Source: a virus. Taken from it: a DNA stretch of 33,864 nucleotides. The translations under genes were made by a program, and so were the position numbers. This document shows positions 23,488-31,855 of the stretch, piece after piece (position 1 is the stretch's first letter; every line of letters begins with the position of its first letter). The DNA is taken from the IMG/VR virus record IMGVR_UViG_3300027870_000010, positions 1 to 33,864 of that record; one strand, given 5' to 3'. A model generated the notes under the pieces. It did not search any database. It worked only from the letters and a program-made list of their open reading frames with translations, and was not told the DNA's origin.

Positions 23488-23847
23488 CTAAAGGTCAAGG
23501 TCAGCCCAGGCGGGCGCGGGCGGAAAAGCAAACGTAGGCAACAGCGCCGACTCGCCCTCAACTCGGGCTGCTTCATCACGAAGCCGGCGGGCGCTCGCCA
23601 TCAACGACTGCGCCACCGCCGGCCCATCGGTCTGCAAATCCTGTGTCGTGATCTTCTTCGAGATCAGCGCCTCAGATGAAGCAATCGTCTCCAACGCCAG
23701 CGCCGCACCGCGTCGTATGCTGTCGGATTCCACCGTCAGGAACGCGGCCACTTCCTCGTCGAGGAACAGCAGATTGGCGGAGTCGGTGTCGCCGATCATC
23801 AGCCGCACTTGTCCCACTGGGGTTGTCAGGTCGTAGGACACGTTCAT
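23488..23847 (-). CDS. Head-tail connector/adaptor protein (gp6-like, 119 aa)
   Basis: I start at ATG 23847 (MNVSYDLTTPVGQVRLMIGD), which gives the canonical N-terminus of HK97 gp6-type connectors; the GGAG before it is very close, so a start a few codons upstream is possible. Features are TPVGQVRLMIGDTDSANLL, FLDEEVAAFLTVESDSI and ARRLRDEAARVEG, all usual for this helical family. A Pro/Leu tail (FPPAPAWADLDL) ends the protein. Connectors bind under the portal and accept the stopper. Neighbouring genes are head accessory proteins upstream and the stopper-like protein downstream. Confidence 0.78.
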   Translation of the reverse strand: MNVSYDLTTPVGQVRLMIGDTDSANLLFLDEEVAAFLTVESDSIRRGAALALETIASSEALISKKITTQDLQTDGPAVAQSLMASARRLRDEAARVEGESALLPTFAFPPAPAWADLDL

Positions 23848-23888
23848 CTCCGCAATGCTCGTGGCGGACCTCGGGCGGGCTGACTGGA

Positions 23889-24449
23889 CTAGTTGAGGCC
23901 GGCCCAATAAAGGACAGCGGTCGACGACTGGGTGCCCAGCGATGGCGGGGCCGTCGTCGTTAGTGACGTGTTGGCGGTCGCGGCCCTAAAGTTCGGTGCG
24001 GTGCGGCCAACGTTCAGCAGCAGATCGTCCAGGGATGCGCCGCGCGCGAATGTCGGGCCGGTGGTGCCGTTGTACCAAGCACCCACGTAGTAGTCGCCGG
24101 CCGCCAACGTGTACGGGCCACCAACCAGCGGCATCGCCTTCAACGTGGGACTGGCGGTGGTCCAAGCCGTGGACTGGTCGGCGGTCTGCCCAATCAGGGT
24201 GCCGGAACTGTTCCACAGGGCCGCATAAGAGTTGGTGAGAGCCGACCCCACCGACGTGAGGCACATCAGAATGTTGGTGCACGAACCACCAACCGGCACC
24301 TTCAACCGCCACACCCGTAGCAGGCCCTGGGTGGCTAGGGCGGTGCCTTGGTGAAAGTTGCCCGGGTTGTACGTCCAGCCCAGCAGTGTTGAGTCCGACG
24401 GCACCCATTCGTAGCGGGCTGTAGTCGACGGCATGGTGTGAGTGGTCAT
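23889..24449 (-). CDS. Putative virion accessory/decoration protein (186 aa)
   Basis: The start overlaps the previous stop as ATGA (24446-24449). The protein looks like a single beta-sandwich: VRWRLKVPVGGSCTNILMCL-like segment (LLRVWRLKVPVGGSCTNI), SYAALWNSSGTLIGQTADQS, LVGGPYTLAAGDYYVGAWYN and a low-complexity C-terminus. The lectin-like pattern (WNSSGTLIG, AGDYYVGAWYNGTTGP) is seen in surface proteins of actinophage heads and tails. It lies between the small structural gene and the connector, so a head-surface decoration or fibre is likely, but I cannot name the family. Confidence 0.6.
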   Translation of the reverse strand: MTTHTMPSTTARYEWVPSDSTLLGWTYNPGNFHQGTALATQGLLRVWRLKVPVGGSCTNILMCLTSVGSALTNSYAALWNSSGTLIGQTADQSTAWTTASPTLKAMPLVGGPYTLAAGDYYVGAWYNGTTGPTFARGASLDDLLLNVGRTAPNFRAATANTSLTTTAPPSLGTQSSTAVLYWAGLN

Positions 24450-24751
24450 GCGCGCACCCACGTCGGGTCGCATTCGATCGTGTACGCCAGGGCCGCATCA
24501 GAGATCAGCTTCACCGTGACGGCGCCCAGCGCGGTACCGGTGTCGAACGGGTTGTCGATGTGCACCGCCCCCAACACCGGATGGCAGTCGTTACCGGCCA
24601 CAGTGGGTGCGGTGCCGTCCAGCCGGTACCAGATGGTGCCGGTGCCGGAACGGTTGATGATGTTGATGCCGCCCGGATATGTGGCGGTGAGCTGCAAACC
24701 TGTAGTGGCGACGTTGGCGGTCAACGTGCCCGAGAGTGCTTCGGCAGCCAC
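24446..24751 (-). CDS. Small structural protein (101 aa)
   Basis: A compact beta-rich protein (LTANVATTGLQLTATYPGG, INIINRSGTGTIWYRLDGT, GAVHIDNPFDTGTALGAVT, VKLISDAALAYTIECDP). The pattern of alternating strands and a TIWYRLDGT segment is common to small actinophage virion domains. It has no catalytic or membrane motif. Its stop overlaps the next start (ATGA). A non-coding interval of 190 bp precedes it, so it may start a new transcript segment; see 24752-24941. Role inferred as head surface or head-tail accessory. Confidence 0.55.
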   Translation of the reverse strand: MAAEALSGTLTANVATTGLQLTATYPGGINIINRSGTGTIWYRLDGTAPTVAGNDCHPVLGAVHIDNPFDTGTALGAVTVKLISDAALAYTIECDPTWVRA

Positions 24752-24941
24752 AACCGCCCCCCTTTCGTCGGGTTAGCGGTTACGGAACGAAGTCGCGGGT
24801 TAGGGGCAGCCCCGGCAGCCGGCACACAAGTCCTGACTGCCGGGGCGCATCCCCCGGAATGCCCGCACACACAGGGGGTGTTTGAAACGTGCACAGGCCG
24901 GCCGCGTGAATCACACGAGACGGCCCGCACACACGGTGGCG
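24752..24941. other. Non-coding gap inside the late operon with hairpin and short repeat
   Basis: No supportable gene is found in this 190-bp stretch between two minus-strand genes. It contains a perfect 9-bp inverted repeat, CCCCGGCAG (24810-24818) and CTGCCGGGG (24837-24845), with an 18-nt loop. GCCCGCACACAC appears twice (24861-24872 and 24923-24934). The gap is large for this tightly packed operon and could hold a terminator-antiterminator or promoter for the downstream genes. Confidence 0.5.
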
Positions 24942-25301
24942 TTAGCTGGACAGAAGGTCCCGGACAGTCTTCTTGCCGTCAGGGCCGGCGAGGATCTTCT
25001 CGACCTCGGCACGGTCCAAGCCCTGCCCGACCGCAAAGTCGGCCCACACCTCAGTGGAGGCGTTCAAATGCGGAGCCTTCACAGGCATGTTCGGGGCAGG
25101 GTCGGCTTCGACAACAGCCGCCACGATCGGGGCAGGCGGCGGCGCCAGCTCGGCAACCATCCCCGCACCCAACAGATGCGCAGCCTCCGGACAATCAGCC
25201 GGAATCAGCGCACCCTTCATGACCAGCTGCTTCACCAAGCCGTACGGCGAACTGGTGGTGGCGTACACACACTCGGCGGTGACCTTCAACATGCGGGACA
25301 T
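24942..25301 (-). CDS. Hypothetical head protein (119 aa)
   Basis: ATG start (MSRMLKVTAECVYATTSSP) 10 nt after the major capsid stop. The first 50 residues look folded, with a strand pair and helix (PYGLVKQLVMKGALIPADCP); a Pro/Ala linker follows (ELAPPPAPIVAAVVEAD); the last 40 residues form a small helical domain (EVWADFAVGQGLDRAEVEKI). The last part recalls the helix-turn-helix-like Rho-N or FF domain pattern of some capsid accessory proteins, but I do not assign a family. It lies directly after the major capsid gene and is probably a head accessory protein. Confidence 0.55.
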   Translation of the reverse strand: MSRMLKVTAECVYATTSSPYGLVKQLVMKGALIPADCPEAAHLLGAGMVAELAPPPAPIVAAVVEADPAPNMPVKAPHLNASTEVWADFAVGQGLDRAEVEKILAGPDGKKTVRDLLSS

Positions 25302-25311
25302 GTCAGCCGCC

Positions 25312-26247
25312 CTAGCCCAGCGACCCAGTGCCGGTGATCTTCACCGCGCACGAAGGTTCCTGAACAATCGGCACCGTGATCCGGCGAGCCCAAATGTCCC
25401 ACGCGTCACGCTCATCGACGCGCTGAACCTTGAACTGCAGGCCGTTGTCCATCGACGCGTAACCCGGGTCGACCTCACCCTCATCAACCATCGCACCGAG
25501 CATGGTGGAGTCGTAAACCCACACATCATCGCTGGGCAGGTTCGCCACAGCGGTCGCGATGATCGTGTACGGGCCGAGGTTCTCCATCAGACCGCCGTAC
25601 ACCGGGTTTTCGACAGTCTCCCGACGCCGCATAGCAGCGATGGCCGGGTCGGTGATCAGCATCGCGTACTTGGTGGTCGACATCAGAACGGCGTCGGCCT
25701 TGTAGCCCTGGTTCTGGTCGACGATTTTCGCGCCGGCCTTCTCGACATCCCGGAACGCAATCGCCGACGTGTTATCCCATGTGGTGCCCGCCGCAGAGGT
25801 GGCGGTCACAGCCGATGCCATCGCCGAGGTGGCCAGCCGGTCAACCTTCGAAATGATGGTGTTGGCGACCTTGCGGAGGGTGCGGTCCAGTAGCGACGCC
25901 TGGTACACCTCACGCTTGATGGCCTCATCGGTCAGGCTGGTGGCCTGACCCCACTTCGACACAGCCGCCAGGGCGGCAGTACCGGCCGAGGTGGTGTCGC
26001 GCGGGTACTCCGCACCAGCACCGACAGCCTCAACGCTGCGGGTGTTGAAAATGGATTCGGACTGCTCGTACAGGACTGCTCCGCCCGTGGAGCGGATACG
26101 GCCCGTCAACAGCTGGTCGGCAATGAACCGCTGCTGCGGGATGGTGCGCAGGTACCGCTGCAGGTAGGTGGGCTGAAGAAGCAGACGGTCAATGGTCAGG
26201 TTGTTACCGGACAGCGTCGGGGCTGCCGGAGGGTACGCACCGGGCAC
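25312..26247 (-). CDS. Major capsid protein, HK97-fold (311 aa)
   Basis: GTG 26247 is preceded by AAAGGA about 8 nt upstream. The sequence has the usual actinophage capsid signs: a Pro-rich N-terminal arm (PGAYPPAAPTLSGNNLT), long helix with LLLQPTYLQRYLRTIP, the E-loop region (EYPRDTTSAGTAALAAVSKW), the spine helix (EVYQASLLDRTLRKVANTI) and P-domain and A-domain strands, ending LQFKVQRVDERDAWDIWA. HK97-fold proteins build the icosahedral shell. It comes just after the decoration protein, with two hairpins in the space between, and ahead of the accessory genes. Length is short but typical for siphovirus capsids without a delta domain. Confidence 0.88.
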   Translation of the reverse strand: MPGAYPPAAPTLSGNNLTIDRLLLQPTYLQRYLRTIPQQRFIADQLLTGRIRSTGGAVLYEQSESIFNTRSVEAVGAGAEYPRDTTSAGTAALAAVSKWGQATSLTDEAIKREVYQASLLDRTLRKVANTIISKVDRLATSAMASAVTATSAAGTTWDNTSAIAFRDVEKAGAKIVDQNQGYKADAVLMSTTKYAMLITDPAIAAMRRRETVENPVYGGLMENLGPYTIIATAVANLPSDDVWVYDSTMLGAMVDEGEVDPGYASMDNGLQFKVQRVDERDAWDIWARRITVPIVQEPSCAVKITGTGSLG

Positions 26248-26295
26248 GGTGGCGTCCTTTCAAAGGGGGCGGCCCGGCTTCCGGGCACGACGAAT

Positions 26296-26325
26296 AGGCC
26301 CGGCACCCGTGATCGGGTGGGGCCT
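26296..26325. terminator. Hairpin upstream of the major capsid gene
   Basis: CACCCG and CGGGTG pair around a TGAT loop, and AGGCCC pairs with GGGCCT outside a two-base bulge, giving a 12-bp stem. It lies in the 176-bp interval between the decoration gene and the capsid gene (26248-26423). It may be a weak terminator or an mRNA 5' structure for the capsid message. Confidence 0.5.
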
Positions 26326-26374
26326 GAAAGAAAGAGGTGTGGAGAGTGGTGGCGTCTGCGGGTGGGCGCCTAGG

Positions 26375-26408
26375 TCAGGCGGGCCAACCTGGGGCTAGGC
26401 CCGCCTGA
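26375..26408. terminator. Perfect 11-bp hairpin after the decoration gene
   Basis: TCAGGCGGGCC (26375-26385) is perfectly inverted as GGCCCGCCTGA (26398-26408), with a 12-nt loop. It lies 15 nt beyond the decoration-protein stop in minus-strand transcription, the place of a terminator or processing structure. Together with the hairpin at 26296-26325 it could set the ratio between decoration and capsid messages. Confidence 0.6.
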
Positions 26409-26423
26409 ACCTGAGGGGATGGT

Positions 26424-26819
26424 TTAGAACTGCATCCAGGTGACAGCGACCGTGTCAGCGGCGGTAGTCAGGGCGACGCCCAAAACCTCCCGGGCCTTGT
26501 TGATGTCCGCAGCCAGAGCCGCGGCAGCGGCCGGCAGGGTGGCGACCAGACCAGAAGCGGCAGACGCCAACTGGTCACCAGCCGTGACACCACCACTGTT
26601 GACGGTGATGTGGACCGGGCCGCGCGGCACATACGTGACCAGTGCGCCGGACGCGGCGTCGTGGCAGGCCACACCCACCACGTTCGCGGCAAGCGCACCA
26701 GCCGGACCGACCGTGCCGTCACCGGAAACGATCAGTAGCTGACCGGCAGTCACAGTCGCCGACGTGGTGCCGGTGATCTGATCGGCGTAAAGGAACTTCG
26801 CAGCGTAAGAGCTGGGCAT
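26424..26819 (-). CDS. Capsid decoration (cement) protein, DUF2190-like (131 aa)
   Basis: The ATG overlaps the protease stop (TAATG). The sequence is a beta-rich decoration protein: AKFLYADQITGTTSATVTAG, LLIVSGDGTVGPAGALAANV, VPRGPVHITVNSGGVTAGDQL and a helical late part (LPAAAAALAADINKAREVL) before VLGVALTTAADTVAVTW. The GDGTVGPAGA and DQLASAASG patterns are those of the DUF2190 capsid cement family, found beside capsid genes. These trimers stabilise the shell after expansion. It sits between protease and capsid, the normal order. Confidence 0.78.
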   Translation of the reverse strand: MPSSYAAKFLYADQITGTTSATVTAGQLLIVSGDGTVGPAGALAANVVGVACHDAASGALVTYVPRGPVHITVNSGGVTAGDQLASAASGLVATLPAAAAALAADINKAREVLGVALTTAADTVAVTWMQF

Positions 26820-28177
26820 TAGAGGGCCACCTGCTCCCGGTTCGGGTCGCAGATCGCGGCCATGATGCGGTCAAAGTCGTCATCAACAGCGGTCGCCTCA
26901 GCAGCACCGACGGTGCCGGTGGCGGTGACCGGGACAGCGGTGCCGGGGGCGATGCTGTTGAGGATGTCGGTGATGACAGCCGGTGCCTGGTCGTAGCGGC
27001 GAGCCCAGTCGGCCCGCTCAGCGGGGGCGATCTTGCCGGCAGCCAGGGCGGCCTCGATGACGGAGGCCCGGGTGGCGGCGGCTTCGTTGGCGCGGGTGCG
27101 CGCAACCTCGGCAGACAGGCGCTCAATCTGGGCGCGCATCTCGGCGAGCGCCGGATCGACAGCGGCCGGCTGGCCAACTGTTACCGGGGTGGTCGGCTCG
27201 TCGGCCGGCACATCCTCAGCGTCATCTGCACTGTCGGCGGGGGTGGTGGGGGTCGCTTCGGCGGTTGCCTTCAGAGCGTCGAGGGCGGCCAGGATGGTCG
27301 CGTCGTCGGCGTCGTCGGGCAGGCCGAGCCGCGACCGCAGATCGGTCGTAATGGTGGACACAGGGTCCTCCTCATTCGGTTCGGGGATGGTCACCGGCTC
27401 GGCGGCCGGAGTCTCAGGGGTGTGGATGAGCGGCCCGGCAGCAGCCGCAAGGGATGCTGTGGGTGTGGTGATGCGGGGGGCGGGTGCGTGGGCGCGGCCG
27501 GCGTAGGCGTAGATCGACAAATCCCAGCCCGCTGAAGGCGCAGCACTGTCAGGCTTCGCCTTCGGAGCGTCGGCCTGCACCTCGTGCATCAAGCCCGCCT
27601 TCACCGCCTCGGCGGCCGAATACCACGTCTCGGCGCTCATCGCGGCACGCCAATCCGCCTTGTCACCCCCAGCGCGGGAGGCGTACAGGGCGGCCATGTT
27701 TTCCGACACCTGCGTCAGACGTTCGGCGACGCCCGCCAAGTCGGCTGCGTTACCGAACGCGACACAACCGGCGTCGTGGATCATCACCTCGGCGTGCGGG
27801 GCGATGATCCTTTTATCGCCGGCCATCGCAATGAACGAGGCAGCAGACGCGGCCAAACCGTCCACGTAGGTGGTGATGTGCGCTTTGTGATTACGCAAAG
27901 ACTGGTAAATCGCGAGCGCCTCATGCACCATGCCGCCGGGGCTATTGATGTGCACGTCAACACTCGACGCGTCCAGGGCGTTCAGTTCGGCGATGAACTG
28001 TTCCGCCGAAACACCAAACCAGTCGTCGATCACGTCGTACAGGAAAATTTCGGCCGCGCCACTGCCGGCGAGGGCGGTGATGCGGTAGCCGGGATTGGTG
28101 CGCTCACCGAGCGCCTGCGGTCGCGGCCCCCGGTTGGGGCGTCCCGCCAAGATTTCAGCAACGTCCAAGGGGTTCAC
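26819..28177 (-). CDS. ClpP-like head maturation protease with scaffold-like C-terminus (452 aa)
   Basis: I place the start at GTG 28177, which overlaps the portal stop as GTGA; a longer frame from 28303 would run inside the portal gene. Residues 30-200 form a ClpP-type serine protease: INSPGG (78-82), GLAASAAS with catalytic S111, and MIHDAG with H134. A Pro-rich linker (about 210-280) follows, and the C-terminus has an acidic Thr/Asp-rich region and a coiled coil (EMRAQIERLSAEVARTRANE). Protease-scaffold fusions are common: the C-terminal part organises the procapsid and the protease then digests it. The gene sits between portal and decoration, as expected. Confidence 0.85.
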   Translation of the reverse strand: MNPLDVAEILAGRPNRGPRPQALGERTNPGYRITALAGSGAAEIFLYDVIDDWFGVSAEQFIAELNALDASSVDVHINSPGGMVHEALAIYQSLRNHKAHITTYVDGLAASAASFIAMAGDKRIIAPHAEVMIHDAGCVAFGNAADLAGVAERLTQVSENMAALYASRAGGDKADWRAAMSAETWYSAAEAVKAGLMHEVQADAPKAKPDSAAPSAGWDLSIYAYAGRAHAPAPRITTPTASLAAAAGPLIHTPETPAAEPVTIPEPNEEDPVSTITTDLRSRLGLPDDADDATILAALDALKATAEATPTTPADSADDAEDVPADEPTTPVTVGQPAAVDPALAEMRAQIERLSAEVARTRANEAAATRASVIEAALAAGKIAPAERADWARRYDQAPAVITDILNSIAPGTAVPVTATGTVGAAEATAVDDDFDRIMAAICDPNREQVAL

Positions 28178-30285
28178 TTCCAGACAGGATTGACGCGACC
28201 TCGGCACCGGCCACCCCCGGCGCACGACTTGAAGCCGATGACCGGGTAGTCGGCGAGGGCCGCGTCGAGAGTTGAGTAGGTGTGGCCGTCGATGGACGAA
28301 CAAGGCAGGCAGCGGTTTTTGTCGTTGACCTCTTCAGCCGTCCATCCGGTGATGAGGCTGTCCGCCTCAGCGGCCTGCATGACGACGGTGCGGCCAGCGT
28401 TTTGGCCAGCCGACAACACAGCACCGGCCGTATCGGCAACCACACCGGTTTGGGCTGCGCTCATCGCATCCATTGCTGTGCGGGCAGCATCAACGGCACT
28501 GTCACCGAAGTTGACCAGTGCCGCCTTCGATGCGGTCGCCACATATGCGGCAGCGACAGCGGCGGTGAACACTTCCGCCGCCGCGTGCACGTCCGGCTCC
28601 GGATCGGCTGGGTCAACGGTGTGACCTGCCCCGGCGGCCTCGGCAACAAGGCCGTCGCGTGCCAGCACGGCAACATCAGTGGCTTTACCGCCAAGCACCG
28701 CATGAAGGCCGGCTAGGACGGCTACACCGACAGCAAGGTCGGCCAGCCGCGACCGGTCATCAGCGTCAACGGCGGCCTGCACTTGTGTGGCAAGGTCGTC
28801 CACCATCGGCTGTGCTGTGTCCGGCCACTCCGCCAACAGTTCGGCCTTCGCCTGCTCCCACTGCTGCTGAAGCTCATCACCAGACGAACCGGCAGAAGCG
28901 AACAGCCGTAGTTGCCCGGCGCTCGCCTTAGCGGTGGGGCGTCGGGCCTGCCGTTTTCCCGGCAACACCGCCGCAGGCTTCGGCACAGCCGGCGGAGCTT
29001 CTGCCGGTTTCGTGTCAGCGCCCGGGGATGGCGTGGCTGTCTTACTGGCCGGCGGCGTCCACGGTGTTTCCCGCTCCGGCAGCCGATACTCGCGCCGCAC
29101 CCACGCTTCAAGGCCCGGATCGGCCGACAAGGCACCAGCGGACATCAACAGCTGTAGTGACTGGGCGGTGACCTGACGCTCCGAGCCAATACCCGAAACA
29201 ACAACGGCCGGTACAGGCTCGTCCGGACCCCAATTCCAGGCCACCAACCGGGCCGCGATCTGCCGGGTTGCCACATCGGCCAGCTCTTGCGCCTGCGTTT
29301 CCAGGGCCAGATGCCACGAGTCCATGAACGTTTCGCCCAGAGCACGTGACCCGGTGGCCGTGGTGCCAAGGTCCAAATGTTGCATGAGGGCGGCCCGCGA
29401 CATTTCCTGGTTCAGGAAGTTGAGGAACGCGAGCGTGTCCGGAGTTGAGCCGGTAAGGCCGACCAGTTTCAACGTGAAGCCGGGCGGCAGTGAACCGCCG
29501 GACTGTTCGCCGACGCTGGCGGATTGGGCGAACCGTGCCGCTTCGGCGTGCTGCTGGGGTGACGGGTTAGCGCCCGGTAGTTCCTCCACCACGGGCACAC
29601 CCATGCCGAACCGGCGATGCGACGTGGCGGCCACACGGAGCATTTCCCGTTTGATCAGCCACTGCGGAAACACAGCCCGCAGCATGGATGTGCCAGCCCA
29701 GTTGACGCCCTCACGCTGCCGGCAATACCACGCCAAACGGTCCGCAGGGATCGTGATCGTGCGCGGATCGCGCTGACCTGCCTGATTAATACCAGTGAAC
29801 TGGCCCGAGATGGGGTCGGCGAAAATTTGGTAAATCGACCACGGCGGGCGCTCCCACAAACCCGCAAGACGCGCCCGACCGCTGCTCACGTCGGCCTGTA
29901 GTTCGAAGCCGAAATGGCCGTACACCATCGACAGCAAAGCCGACCGCAAATGCTCATGCCACGAAACGCCCCGAGTCCTGGCGGCCGTCGGGCGGTCGAC
30001 ACCCATCACAGGCAGGCCAAGATCGTCCGCCACCAGCTGAGCAACCTCGGGGCGGCAACCGGCCGGATCAACCTGCCAAGTAGCCCGCCGGATCTGCAAC
30101 GAATAGCCGGCCAGGACTGCCGACAGGTGCGCATCCCTACGCATCGAGGCGAACGTGATGTTCGACAGCGGCCAAATCAGATCCGGAGGTGTGTCAACAA
30201 TCAGCTCATCAAGGATTTGATGAAACTGGAGAGTCGACACACGGCCCAGCGGGCTCGTCGGCGGTGAAAGGACAGGGACAGCCAC
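28174..30285 (-). CDS. Portal protein fused to MuF-like minor head domain (703 aa)
   Basis: GTG 30285, 19 nt after the terminase stop. Residues 1-400 are a portal of the DUF935/Mu gp29-like kind: LIWPLSNITFASMRRDAHLS, WQVDPAG, HLRSALLSMVYGHFGFELQA, RTITIPADRLAWY, NWAGTSMLRAVFPQWL and MSRAALMQHLDLGTTATGS. After a Pro/Ala-rich linker with KTATPSPG, the C-terminus (about 480-703) is MuF-like: helices, VNDKNRCLPCSSIDGHTY and a CAGGGRCRGRVNPV end, the usual Cys-containing tail of phage minor head proteins. Portal and MuF are usually two genes; here they are one protein. The portal is the dodecameric DNA gate; MuF domains are packaged with the head. Confidence 0.82.
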   Translation of the reverse strand: MAVPVLSPPTSPLGRVSTLQFHQILDELIVDTPPDLIWPLSNITFASMRRDAHLSAVLAGYSLQIRRATWQVDPAGCRPEVAQLVADDLGLPVMGVDRPTAARTRGVSWHEHLRSALLSMVYGHFGFELQADVSSGRARLAGLWERPPWSIYQIFADPISGQFTGINQAGQRDPRTITIPADRLAWYCRQREGVNWAGTSMLRAVFPQWLIKREMLRVAATSHRRFGMGVPVVEELPGANPSPQQHAEAARFAQSASVGEQSGGSLPPGFTLKLVGLTGSTPDTLAFLNFLNQEMSRAALMQHLDLGTTATGSRALGETFMDSWHLALETQAQELADVATRQIAARLVAWNWGPDEPVPAVVVSGIGSERQVTAQSLQLLMSAGALSADPGLEAWVRREYRLPERETPWTPPASKTATPSPGADTKPAEAPPAVPKPAAVLPGKRQARRPTAKASAGQLRLFASAGSSGDELQQQWEQAKAELLAEWPDTAQPMVDDLATQVQAAVDADDRSRLADLAVGVAVLAGLHAVLGGKATDVAVLARDGLVAEAAGAGHTVDPADPEPDVHAAAEVFTAAVAAAYVATASKAALVNFGDSAVDAARTAMDAMSAAQTGVVADTAGAVLSAGQNAGRTVVMQAAEADSLITGWTAEEVNDKNRCLPCSSIDGHTYSTLDAALADYPVIGFKSCAGGGRCRGRVNPVWK

Positions 30286-30304
30286 GGGAGGGACACCCCC
30301 GCAG

Positions 30305-31840
30305 CTACATCGGCATGCTCAAAAAGTTGGTGGACTGGCTATGACCGAACGCCCGGTCGCCGATCGGATCGGCGTGGCTCACAGCCGTGACAGCCGCCCG
30401 CTGATCGGTGTACGGCAGCATCAGCCGGTTAATCGCCTGAGACATCGCATCAACCTGGTCATCATGTGCACCGAGCGGAAACGACGACGCCTCCTCAACC
30501 AGCCCCTCAGCCCACGGCGCGATCTCCGGCGCAGGCAAAAAAACACTGCCGGCCTCAACAAACGGCGAAACCGCCGCAGCACGAGCCACCTTCGACCCGT
30601 CCGGCTGAACCGGCACCAAACCAGGCACCGTCTTCCGCAACGCGTTAATCACAGCAGTGCCGTTAGCTTTGTCCTCCACCAACTTCAACGCGGCGTCCGG
30701 CCACTTCGCCGACAAGGCCCGCACCGCATGGCAGGTGTCAACAAACGACAGCCGGTCCCGGACCTGATCCAGCAGGTACACGCTGGCGCCGCGACGGCCC
30801 CACACCTGACCCACCACATAGTCGGAAGACTCGGTGTCCTTAAACGCCATATCCCACGACTGGATCACTTGATCGAAGCCGATCGCATACATGTGACCCG
30901 ATTCGGTACAACGCCACGGCGGGTTGCTGTACTGCTGCCACCAGCCGCGCTGAAAGATGGTGCCCTCACCCGGGCTCGGACGGCCCTGACAGAGGGCATT
31001 CCATGCCCGGGAGCCCATCTCCCTTTTGCGCTGCTCCCAGTCGGCGGCAGTACGGCCGCGCGCTGAGACAAGGTATTCGCCCGGCGCGCGGCCCAGCGGG
31101 TCAGTTTCACCCTTGGCTGGGTCGTGGTCGGCTTGGGCGGGAATGTTGATGACCCGCCAGGCAACGCCGTCGTCACGTTTTTGGAGCCAGCCGGACAGGT
31201 CGTCGTCCCGCCACCGGGTTTGGATGATCACCACAGCGACACCGGGGCCAAGGCGGGGGATAGCGACCTCGGTCCAAAAGTCCCGAACCGTGTCCTGCCA
31301 GGCTTTCGAGTCGGCCTGCTCGCCGTCCTTGTACGGATCATCGATAATCAGGAGATCGACGGGCCGTGACGTCAACGAACCCTTGATACCTACGCAGTAG
31401 ACGCTGCCCGTGTGGCCTTCAAGGTCCCACTCGTGAGCAGCCGACGATGCAGGATCGACCCGCAACCCAAGCTCAGGATGGTCAACGATGTCATCCCGGA
31501 TGGCCTTGCCCCAACGCCGGGCGACGCCGTGCGCGTACGACACGATCGCAATCCGCAAGCTCGGATTCCGCAACAGCGACCACAGCGGAAACCGCCGCGA
31601 GGTGCGCTGCGACTTCCCTTCCTGAGGTGCAAGTGCGAGCAGGAGACGTTTGCAGCGGCCCTCAGCCACATCCGTGAGCGCCTGGTCGATCAGATCCAGC
31701 GCCGGTGTCTGCACAGTCATCGGATCGAGTGCGAGCGCCAGCTCCCCTGGGGTGGCGTAGTTGGCGCTCGCCTCGGGTGGATCAACGGCAGCAGCGAACG
31801 CGGTGAAGAAGGCGGCATCGATGTCGGGTGCGAGCGTCAC
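30305..31840 (-). CDS. Terminase large subunit (511 aa)
   Basis: GTG 31840 with GAAGGGGGTG about 4 nt upstream. ATPase: a variant Walker A APQEGKSQ (71-78, K76), Walker B LLIIDD (163-168) with following DPYKDGEQADS, and a coupling motif IIQTRWRDDDLSGWL. The nuclease domain follows (VIQSWDMAFKDTESSDYVVG with the first acidic residue, VEDKANG, and the late HDDQVDAMSQA), the three acidic patches of the RNase H-like terminase nuclease. It pumps DNA into the procapsid through the portal and cuts the concatemer. The neighbours are the likely small subunit upstream and the portal downstream. Confidence 0.9.
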   Translation of the reverse strand: MTLAPDIDAAFFTAFAAAVDPPEASANYATPGELALALDPMTVQTPALDLIDQALTDVAEGRCKRLLLALAPQEGKSQRTSRRFPLWSLLRNPSLRIAIVSYAHGVARRWGKAIRDDIVDHPELGLRVDPASSAAHEWDLEGHTGSVYCVGIKGSLTSRPVDLLIIDDPYKDGEQADSKAWQDTVRDFWTEVAIPRLGPGVAVVIIQTRWRDDDLSGWLQKRDDGVAWRVINIPAQADHDPAKGETDPLGRAPGEYLVSARGRTAADWEQRKREMGSRAWNALCQGRPSPGEGTIFQRGWWQQYSNPPWRCTESGHMYAIGFDQVIQSWDMAFKDTESSDYVVGQVWGRRGASVYLLDQVRDRLSFVDTCHAVRALSAKWPDAALKLVEDKANGTAVINALRKTVPGLVPVQPDGSKVARAAAVSPFVEAGSVFLPAPEIAPWAEGLVEEASSFPLGAHDDQVDAMSQAINRLMLPYTDQRAAVTAVSHADPIGDRAFGHSQSTNFLSMPM

Positions 31841-31855
31841 CGCCCACCCCCTTCG

